DNA of 12,227 nucleotides from CAYTNY01 sp964439215. GTDB taxonomy: Bacteria > Oederibacteriota > PGYV01 > CAYTNY01. A program made the translations under genes and the position numbers. Within the stretch, counting starts at the first letter, position 1; every line of letters starts with the position of its first letter. The notes under the pieces were generated by a model. The model searched no databases, had not been told where the DNA came from, and saw nothing but the letters and a program-made list of their open reading frames with translations. This document shows, piece by piece, positions 1 to 5,629 of this stretch. The stretch is from assembly GCA_964439215.1 (NCBI GenBank), contig CAYTNY010000066.1, forward strand, positions 1 through 12,227, written 5' to 3'.

Positions 1-29
1 AAAAAAAAGGACTTCGATTCTATTAAGCG

Positions 30-48
30 TTGCAATAAAACTTGCAAT
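30..48. repeat. Short direct repeat upstream of the propeller operon promoter
   Basis: The heptamer TTGCAAT occurs at 30-36 and again at 42-48, a 12-bp period, about 32 bp upstream of the -35 element at 80. TTGCAA is itself palindromic. The spacing is close to one helical turn, so paired protein binding is conceivable, but in AT-rich DNA two heptamers can recur by chance. Confidence 0.25.
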
Positions 49-79
49 CTATATTCGCACAAACACACAAATTTTTGTA

Positions 80-108
80 TTGACATGTATCAAAAAAGCA
101 TTTATTAT
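80..108 (+). promoter_or_regulatory. Sigma70-type promoter of the propeller operon
   Basis: A perfect -35 TTGACA lies at 80-85, followed by exactly 17 bp and a -10 of TATTAT at 103-108 (5 of 6 to consensus). Transcription would start near 115, leaving a leader of about 22 nt that holds a GAGG ribosome-binding site at 128-131, 5 nt before ATG 137. The reading frame is open from the TTG inside this -35 hexamer. Since that TTG is upstream of the expected transcript start, it is unlikely to be a start codon. Confidence 0.75.
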
Positions 109-136
109 AAGTAAAAATATAGATAATGAGGTTAAA

Positions 137-1201
137 ATGGGCAAAAATACAGGAAAGTTGTTTATTTTTTCATTGATTTTTATTTTTTCATGTTTTTTGT
201 CAACTTATGCCCAGCTTGAAGATATCAATGAGCAGGAATCTGAAATACCAAAAGAAACTATGATTTTATACGTATTTGAAGACAGCAGTTATAATTTCCA
301 GATAGGAAAAATGGATTTTGAGGGAAAAAACAAAAAGATTCTGACATCTCTGGGCAATAACTGGGCGCCTTCAGTAAGCCCTGACGGCAGTAAAATAGTA
401 TTTTATTCCGACAGAGACGGCGCCGCAAATTTATGGCTCATGAATTATGACGGCACCGGACAGATCCGGCTTACATCACACGCGGATAAAGAAGATATTG
501 ATCTTTATACGCGCGGACTCATTTCATGGAACGAAGAAGGGGATAAAATTCTTTTTTTAAGAAACAGCAATCTCTGGAAAATTGATCCTTCGGGCAAATC
601 ACAGTCCGCCGTAGCCGGTACACATGATGTAAGAAGTTTTGCTTTTTCACCCGATTACCGGACAATTCTTTACGCACGCGAAAAAACAAAAAAACACCAC
701 GGTTTTTATATAATGAATTCTGACGGCACGGACAAAAAACAGATTGTAAAAAGCACACTTAAAACAGCGGCTTATGACTGGCTTAACATTGATAAATTTG
801 TTTATTTTCACAACCGCGGACTTGCACTTATCGCAAAAAACGGATCCGGATATAAACAGATCATACAGGTTTATTATCCTGACAACCAGATTGCGGCCTG
901 GAGAAAAAACTCTTCTTTTTCCGATAATTGGATCGCTTATCTGGACAACAGACCGGATAACATTCCGAATATTTTTATTATAAAACCGGACGGAAAAGAA
1001 CCAAAAAAAATCACCGAAAGAGGCGCCCATTCTCCGGTATTTCTGAAAAATAAAGAACAAATTGTATATGTAGAAGACAATGATATATATATTACGGATA
1101 TTCCATCCGGCGCAAAAAAAAGGCTTACCCATTATTTCCGGTCTTTTTCTCCGGTTATTGCGGAACTAACCGCTGAAAAACAAAAAAAGAGCGGGGGGTA
1201 A
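137..1201 (+). CDS. Secreted TolB-like (PD40) beta-propeller protein
   Basis: The 354-residue product starts with a signal peptide: basic residues K3 and K7, a hydrophobic core to about residue 21, and a likely signal peptidase I site after Ala25 (STYA-Q). The mature part is a run of PD40/TolB-type repeats with diagnostic SPDG-KI and W/FxxSPD turns and blade-ending strands such as LWLMNYDG, FYIMNSDG and IFIIKPDG, consistent with about six blades. No catalytic or anchor domain is visible. It ends in a Lys-rich tail. ATG 137 is preferred over the open frame back to 80 because it follows a GAGG site and opens a clean signal peptide. The next gene, a propeller-OmpA lipoprotein, starts 6 bp downstream, so the two are probably co-transcribed and work in the same envelope process. 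By analogy with TolB it may be a periplasmic protein-binding platform. It is not called tolB because the TolB N-terminal domain is not evident and no tolQRA genes are present. Confidence 0.85.
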   Translation: MGKNTGKLFIFSLIFIFSCFLSTYAQLEDINEQESEIPKETMILYVFEDSSYNFQIGKMDFEGKNKKILTSLGNNWAPSVSPDGSKIVFYSDRDGAANLWLMNYDGTGQIRLTSHADKEDIDLYTRGLISWNEEGDKILFLRNSNLWKIDPSGKSQSAVAGTHDVRSFAFSPDYRTILYAREKTKKHHGFYIMNSDGTDKKQIVKSTLKTAAYDWLNIDKFVYFHNRGLALIAKNGSGYKQIIQVYYPDNQIAAWRKNSSFSDNWIAYLDNRPDNIPNIFIIKPDGKEPKKITERGAHSPVFLKNKEQIVYVEDNDIYITDIPSGAKKRLTHYFRSFSPVIAELTAEKQKKSGG

Positions 1202-1207
1202 ATAAAT

Positions 1208-2830
1208 ATGCCGAAAAAAGCAGCCCTTCTTTTAACCGCGGGAATCCTTATTTTTATGGCCGGAACAGGCTGTAAAGAAAAAGCTCCGCCTCCTGCACCC
1301 ACTCCCGTTCCTACACCTACCGTCATACCCCACGAAAAAAAAATAATATATACCTATAACGGAAATCTTTATCAGATTGAAACCGATGGAAGCTCCAGAG
1401 AAGAACTTTTCCCTGATTCCAACAGCAAATGGTTCCCGTCAGTATCACCGGACGGGTGGTATGTTGCCTACTGGGTTTTTTCAAACGGCTCATATAATCT
1501 ATGGCTTGGAGATTTAAAAAATAATACAACACAGCAGATAACATTTGATTCAGCCGGGCTTGACGCAGGAACTCATAATTTTGCGGTAAACAATTCACCT
1601 GCATGGACCCCGGATTCTGAACATATAATTTATGCCCGCTACGGAGATATATGGAAAATAAGCCGCGATGGTTTTAATCCGGAAGCGTTAACAGATACGC
1701 GCAATAATATTTCGCCCGCTGTTTCAATGAACCACAGACTGGCGTATTCAAAAACAAAAAACTCCGCATACAATATTTATGTCAGAGCTATTTACGGAAA
1801 ACATGATCTGAAAATCACTTCTTATAATTCAAAAAAAGCCGCTTCCGCATCTTTTTCGCCGGACGGCAAAGTTATTTTATATAATCTGATAGATGATGAT
1901 ACCGTAAATATCCATAAATACGAAATAGATTCAAAAAAAGACACGCCTTTAACCGGGAACGGCAACAGCCATTCACCGGTATTTTCAAATGACGGAGAAC
2001 AAATCGTCTTTTCAAGTTTTATTGATGATAAATACCTTCCTCAGATATGGATAATGAATAAAGACGGCGGCAGCCAAAGAAAAATCACAGATAAAGGAGG
2101 GGTATCACCTTCCTGGCTCTATAGAGAACTTGCGTCTCCCAAGCCTACATCCACTCCCCGTCCGCCCGCGGAAACAGCTCCGGCGCAAAAAGAAACAGTT
2201 GAAATTGATGATGAAGAATTTCATGCTGAACCGACAATGCGGCCCACTGCGTTTACAGTACCTGAAAGTTCTCCGGAGGACCTCGCCGTAAAAACAATAA
2301 GACAGGGTGACAGGCTTTTATTTTATCCTGTAATACATTTTGATCTTGCTGCCATAAAAATAAAATCAGAATTTTATAATGTTCTTGATGATATGGTAAA
2401 AATCATTGAAAAATACAGTTCTCCGATAATAATTGAAGGACACACTGATAATCAGCCCATACATACGGAAAGGTTCCCGTCAAATTATGAACTGTCCGTA
2501 GCCAGGGCCGAAGCGGTAAAAACTTACCTTGTAAACCGGCATAATATATCCCCTTCAAGGATACAAACAATAGGGATGGGAGAAGACCGCCCCATAGCAC
2601 CGAATAACAGCCCCGCAAACATGTATAAAAACAGAAGAGCTGAAATACATCTGAAAATAACAGATACAAAAGCAGAAGAACAAAAAACCGCGGTTGAAGA
2701 AAAAACAGACGACATTCCCCGGGATAAAACCGGTTCTGAACCGTCTGAAGAAGAAACCGCTCCTAAAGAACCGGACCTGTCCCCAACCCCTATAAAGGCT
2801 AAAAAAATAAAACGCGGAGGCAGCTGGTAA
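1208..2830 (+). CDS. Lipoprotein with PD40/TolB-like propeller fused to OmpA/MotB-type peptidoglycan-binding domain
   Basis: The product has 540 residues. Residues 1-22 form a lipoprotein-like signal ending AGTGC, with Cys22 as the likely lipidation site; the lipobox is relaxed, with Gly at -3. A Pro/Thr-rich spacer (about 27-40) leads to a PD40 propeller (about 45-305; VSPDGWYVAYW, FSPDGKVILYN, FSNDGEQIVFSS). A second low-complexity Pro/Thr/Glu linker (about 308-365) precedes an OmpA C-terminal domain (about 370-484) with EGHTDN (H412, D414), NYELSVARA (N426, R433) and NRRAEI (475-480). D414 and R433 match the Asp and Arg that bind diaminopimelate in OmpA-type domains, although a four-residue-longer loop separates them, as in MotB-type members. 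The acidic tail ends KKIKRGGSW. A GGGGGG tract at 1193-1198, by the upstream stop codon, serves as ribosome-binding site. The likely role is an outer-membrane-anchored, cell-wall-binding propeller. Bacteroidetes PorE has related parts with additional domains. Confidence 0.88.
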   Translation: MPKKAALLLTAGILIFMAGTGCKEKAPPPAPTPVPTPTVIPHEKKIIYTYNGNLYQIETDGSSREELFPDSNSKWFPSVSPDGWYVAYWVFSNGSYNLWLGDLKNNTTQQITFDSAGLDAGTHNFAVNNSPAWTPDSEHIIYARYGDIWKISRDGFNPEALTDTRNNISPAVSMNHRLAYSKTKNSAYNIYVRAIYGKHDLKITSYNSKKAASASFSPDGKVILYNLIDDDTVNIHKYEIDSKKDTPLTGNGNSHSPVFSNDGEQIVFSSFIDDKYLPQIWIMNKDGGSQRKITDKGGVSPSWLYRELASPKPTSTPRPPAETAPAQKETVEIDDEEFHAEPTMRPTAFTVPESSPEDLAVKTIRQGDRLLFYPVIHFDLAAIKIKSEFYNVLDDMVKIIEKYSSPIIIEGHTDNQPIHTERFPSNYELSVARAEAVKTYLVNRHNISPSRIQTIGMGEDRPIAPNNSPANMYKNRRAEIHLKITDTKAEEQKTAVEEKTDDIPRDKTGSEPSEEETAPKEPDLSPTPIKAKKIKRGGSW

Positions 2831-3175
2831 TTTTTCACCGGCAGATAATACCGGAAACACAGTATGTGTTCATTTAAAACGCATTATTAAAAATAAATAC
2901 CTTTCCCCCAGGCAAAAAACACAGAAAAAAAACTCATAAATATATTTATTATACCCGGCATTGATTCAAACTGATAATAATAAAATATACCCTTTTTTAA
3001 AAAATAATTTTTCCGGTTTTTTATATCTTCTGTTTTTTATCACTTCCCGATTATTAACATATATTGTATCTTCAGCTGTTTATTTAATTCATATCGTTGC
3101 TTTTTAATTGCCGCAGAATATATAAAAAAAAAAGCCCGGTGGAAACCACCGGGCTTTTCTGAACAGTCTGCTTAA
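2831..3175. other. AT-rich intergenic region between convergent genes
   Basis: No convincing ORF, tRNA or known RNA family is seen in these 345 bp. Close behind the lipoprotein stop are a CCGG-N9-CCGG pair (2838-2854 area) and a perfect 6-bp inverted repeat AACACA-GTA-TGTGTT (2856-2870), which could form a small hairpin but lacks a U-tract. The middle is homopolymeric A/T. The only strong element is the hairpin at 3130-3158, listed separately. Best read as the 3' region of two convergent transcripts. Confidence 0.6.
3124..3160 (-). terminator. Rho-independent terminator of csp, probably bidirectional
   Basis: A perfect inverted repeat pairs 3130-3142 with 3146-3158 around an AAA loop, with a GCCCGGTGG core. 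Read on the minus strand it begins about 18 bp after the csp stop and is followed by ten T's (complement of 3124-3133), a textbook intrinsic terminator. On the plus strand the hairpin is followed by TTTTCT, so it could also stop the convergent propeller operon, for which no better terminator was seen. Confidence 0.9.
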
Positions 3176-3379
3176 TTATTCTGCCTTGGCAACGTTTGCA
3201 GCCTGCGGGCCTTTTGCTCCTTCAACGATGTCAAAGGTAACTTCTTCGCCTTCTCTGAGAGTCTTAAAACCGTCCATCTGAATTGCATCGAAATGTACAA
3301 ATACATCTTTTCCGCCTTCTTGCTCAATGAAACCATAGCCTTTCTTTTCATTGAACCATTTCACTTTACCGTTTGCCAT
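3176..3379 (-). CDS. csp: Cold-shock protein, CspA family
   Basis: This 67-residue protein is a complete single cold-shock domain, a five-strand OB fold that binds single-stranded RNA or DNA and acts as an RNA chaperone. RNP1 is KGYGFIEQ (residues 13-20) and RNP2 is VFVHF (26-30). The N-terminal NGKVKWFNEKKG and the C-terminal EGAKGPQAANV are typical of the family, and the length matches CspA/CspB. ATG 3379 follows a strong GGAGGT site (3389-3394). The gene is monocistronic: it has its own promoter at 3441-3468, a leader of about 55 nt and a strong terminator. It lies downstream of thiC on the same strand with no terminator between, so some read-through from the operon is possible. Whether it is cold-induced or constitutive cannot be told from the sequence. 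Confidence 0.97.
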   Translation of the reverse strand: MANGKVKWFNEKKGYGFIEQEGGKDVFVHFDAIQMDGFKTLREGEEVTFDIVEGAKGPQAANVAKAE

Positions 3380-3440
3380 ACTTCTACTACCTCCAAAAAA
3401 TTAAAAATCACGGGATAATACCCGCATATATTGTAAAATT

Positions 3441-3468
3441 AATATAGCATAACTAAGATTTAAGTCAA
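3441..3468 (-). promoter_or_regulatory. Promoter of csp
   Basis: On the minus strand TTGACT (complement of 3463-3468) is followed after 16 bp by TATATT (complement of 3441-3446), each 5 of 6 to the sigma70 consensus. Transcription would begin near 3434 and give a leader of about 55 nt. The leader holds a small CGGG/CCGG-type inverted repeat (CGGG-N6-CCCG, 3411-3424) and the GGAGGT site. Just upstream of the -35 is a perfect AAATAT-TGC-ATATTT inverted repeat (3472-3486). Confidence 0.7.
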
Positions 3469-3497
3469 CATAAATATTGCATATTTCTGTTTTTTTT

Positions 3498-4784
3498 TTA
3501 TTTTCCCTCAACCGCTGATTTTAACTCTTTTATGGCGCACAGATCGCCGCACATGGTACACACATCTTTATTTTGAGGAACAGAGGAATTTCTTACTGTT
3601 CTTGCATATTCAGGATCTATCGCAAGTTCAAGCTGCTTTTCCCAATCAAGGTTTTTTCTCGCTTTCGCCATATCATCATCGCGCTGCCTTGCGCCCGGAT
3701 GCCCTTTGGCAATATCAGCCGCATGAGCCGCTATTTTGGAAACTATAACACCCCGGCGGACATCTTCCACATCAGGAAGTTTTAAATGCTCTGCCGGCGT
3801 GACATAACATAAAAAATCCGCTCCGCTGTATGCCGCCAAAGCACCGCCGATCGCTGCTGTTATGTGGTCATAACCCGGCGCTATATCTGTTACAAGAGGG
3901 CCGAGTACATAAAACGGCGCGTTCCCGCATAATTGTTTCTGTATTTTCATATTCATCTCTATCTGATTCAGCGGTACATGCCCCGGTCCTTCAATCATTA
4001 CCTGAACATTTTTTTCATATGCCCTTTTTGCAAGCTCGCCGAGTATTACAAGTTCCTGTATCTGCGCCCTGTCGCTTGCGTCTGCCAGGCACCCGGGCCG
4101 CATGCCGTCCCCCAGTGAAAGAGTCATATCATATTTATACGCTATATCCAAAAGCCTGTCATAATCTTCATACAGAGGGTTTTCTTTTTTGTTCTTTATG
4201 ATCCACGCGGCATGCATCGTTCCACCCCGGCTCACCATATCAAGTATCCGCCCCTGCTCCAAAAGAGCATTTACGGATGCTTTTGTAACTCCGCAGTGCA
4301 CAGTCGCAAAATCAACACCCTGTTTTGCGTGATCCTCCACAGCCGAAAAAATATCATCAGCATCCATTTTCTGCATTGCCCCTTTTTTCCTCATTACTTC
4401 AACCGACGTCTGATAAACAGGCACGGTCCCCAGAGGAACAGGGCAGTTTTTAAGTATTTTATCCCTGATTCCGGTAATATCCCCCCCTGTTGACAGATCC
4501 ATTACAGCATCAGCGCCCGCTTTAACCGCAGCACCCAGTTTTTTCAGCTCCTCATCAATACTGCATACATCCTGGGAGCTTCCTATATTTGCGTTGACTT
4601 TTATTCTTGTTCCTCCGCCTATTGCAGTTGCCTTTGCTTTTTTATGATTTATATTTTTGGTTATTATCACTTCGCCGGACGCTATTTTTTCCATTAATTC
4701 TTTTTCGTTCATATTTTCATCTTTTGCGGCCTGTTTCATTTCATCTGTTATTTTTCCGTTTTTTGCGGCTTCAAGCTGGGTCAA
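3498..4784 (-). CDS. thiC: Phosphomethylpyrimidine synthase ThiC (short form)
   Basis: ThiC is a radical-SAM enzyme that rearranges aminoimidazole ribotide (AIR) to HMP phosphate, the pyrimidine precursor of thiamine. The 428-residue protein matches the short form that lacks the N-terminal extension of the 631-residue E. coli enzyme. Hallmarks are TRIKVNANIGSS, DAVMDLSTGGD, the metal-binding histidine segments EGPGHVPLNQIEMN and YDHITAAIGG, and a C-terminal cysteine cluster C409-x2-C412-x3-C416 for the 4Fe-4S centre. The start is TTG 4784, supported by an AAGGAG site (4792-4797) 7 nt upstream. That site lies inside the last codons of thiD2, whose stop is one nucleotide away, so translation is probably coupled. 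The related BzaF (hydroxybenzimidazole synthase) uses the same substrate and is similar in size. The neighbouring thiD2 favours ThiC. No TPP riboswitch precedes the gene. Confidence 0.93.
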   Translation of the reverse strand: MTQLEAAKNGKITDEMKQAAKDENMNEKELMEKIASGEVIITKNINHKKAKATAIGGGTRIKVNANIGSSQDVCSIDEELKKLGAAVKAGADAVMDLSTGGDITGIRDKILKNCPVPLGTVPVYQTSVEVMRKKGAMQKMDADDIFSAVEDHAKQGVDFATVHCGVTKASVNALLEQGRILDMVSRGGTMHAAWIIKNKKENPLYEDYDRLLDIAYKYDMTLSLGDGMRPGCLADASDRAQIQELVILGELAKRAYEKNVQVMIEGPGHVPLNQIEMNMKIQKQLCGNAPFYVLGPLVTDIAPGYDHITAAIGGALAAYSGADFLCYVTPAEHLKLPDVEDVRRGVIVSKIAAHAADIAKGHPGARQRDDDMAKARKNLDWEKQLELAIDPEYARTVRNSSVPQNKDVCTMCGDLCAIKELKSAVEGK

Positions 4785-4785
4785 T

Positions 4786-5223
4786 TTAATTCTCCTTATT
4801 AATCAGTTTTAAGACAATTTCTTTTTCCGCTTCATATACATCATAACGAAGTTCTTTGAATTTTTTTGAAATCCGGGCATCAGTCAGCTTGGATACTTCC
4901 TCAAGGACTCTTAATGCTTCCTGTGTTCGTTTAAAATTCGGAATAAGTATCCCGGAAAGATTTTCTCTTTTAAATTCATTTCTGCCCGATGATCTCCGCC
5001 CCGCGTCTGATTCCGATGCTCTTGCGGAAAGCAGATTATTATATGAAGGGGATATTGCTTTAACCGCGGCATCTATTTTATGCCTTATTGTTTTTATTTT
5101 TTCAAGAGATTTTTTTTGTGAATATTTAAACCGGACAATGTCTTCAGCCACTCTGAGCCCTTCTTTAGCCCGGTTGGAATTGGCATCTATTATTTTATAA
5201 AAAGAATTATTGTTTTTTTTCAT
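4786..5223 (-). CDS. thiD2: ThiD2-family hydroxymethylpyrimidine-phosphate kinase (stand-alone)
   Basis: This small helical protein (145 residues from ATG 5223) matches the domain found at the N-terminus of cyanobacterial-type ThiE and also as free-standing proteins, known as ThiD2. ThiD2 has been described as a monofunctional HMP-P kinase that replaces ThiD. Visible signatures are IIDANSNRAKEGLRVAED-VRF (about residues 11-32) and a second, internally similar segment, NFKRTQEALRVLEEVSK, near residue 100. No ThiE TIM barrel follows, so it is stand-alone. It would convert the ThiC product HMP-P to HMP-PP, and thiC begins one base after its stop. ATG 5223 was chosen over an in-frame GTG at 5250 because an AGG-type site (GGAAAGG) precedes the ATG by 5 nt and nothing suitable precedes the GTG. 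Family assignment is from recalled motifs; the biochemical role is inferred from the family. Confidence 0.82.
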   Translation of the reverse strand: MKKNNNSFYKIIDANSNRAKEGLRVAEDIVRFKYSQKKSLEKIKTIRHKIDAAVKAISPSYNNLLSARASESDAGRRSSGRNEFKRENLSGILIPNFKRTQEALRVLEEVSKLTDARISKKFKELRYDVYEAEKEIVLKLINKEN

Positions 5224-5257
5224 AAGCCTTTCCGGAAATACACCGTACACGGAACAG

Positions 5258-5611
5258 TTATTTTTTTTCCGGCACCTGCACGCTGTTTATATTGACATTT
5301 ATGTTATTAACCACAAGTCCGGTCATTTTTTCAATTGCTTTCCTTACCGCTTCCTGAACTTTTGAAGCAACATCGGAAATATCCGTGCCAAAACTGACTA
5401 TAATATTGACATCCATTGAAACTGAATCTTTTCCCATTTCAACTTTTATTCCTTTTGCCTGATTTTTAACGCCAAGCGCCTCGGCGATTCCTCCTACTGC
5501 CCCCGCATCAAGCGCCGCGACTCCTTCAACTTTTATAGCCGCAATAGCCGCGATCGTCGCTATTGCCTCATCCGAAATCTTTATCTTTCCTGCTTCATTT
5601 TTTTCTTCCAT
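5258..5611 (-). CDS. Asp23/Gls24 family protein (YqhY-like)
   Basis: The 117-residue protein has the Asp23 (DUF322) pattern: an N-terminal KIKISDEAIATIAAIAAIKVEGV, a Gly/Ala-rich AGAVGGIAEALG, then KGIKVEMGKDSVSMDVNIIVSFG and a C-terminal VQEAVRKAIEKMTGLVVNNINVNI. There is no signal peptide or membrane segment, so it is cytosolic. It lies 18 bp after accC, the same position as yqhY in Bacillus subtilis, where this protein has been linked to control of acetyl-CoA carboxylase activity. A similar role here is inference from synteny. ATG 5611 follows a GAGAGGTG-type ribosome-binding site. In B. subtilis nusB comes next; here thiD2 and thiC do. Confidence 0.92.
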   Translation of the reverse strand: MEEKNEAGKIKISDEAIATIAAIAAIKVEGVAALDAGAVGGIAEALGVKNQAKGIKVEMGKDSVSMDVNIIVSFGTDISDVASKVQEAVRKAIEKMTGLVVNNINVNINSVQVPEKK

Positions 5612-5629
5612 ATTACGCCACCTCTCCGG

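Noticed and set aside
647..1132. 161-codon minus-strand open frame inside the first propeller gene
   Set aside because: It lies opposite a clearly coding propeller frame and has a Phe/Tyr/Cys-rich composition with no recognisable motif, as expected for an antisense shadow.
3573..4493. Several plus-strand open frames opposite thiC
   Set aside because: They are antisense to an intact, conserved thiC, have no ribosome-binding sites or motifs, and show shadow-type composition.
5224..5250. GTG 5250 as the thiD2 start
   Set aside because: No ribosome-binding site precedes it; ATG 5223 has one and starts just before the conserved domain.
4785..5257. TPP riboswitch upstream of thiC or thiD2
   Set aside because: There is one base between thiD2 and thiC and at most 35 bp between asp23 and thiD2, too short for the roughly 100-nt aptamer.
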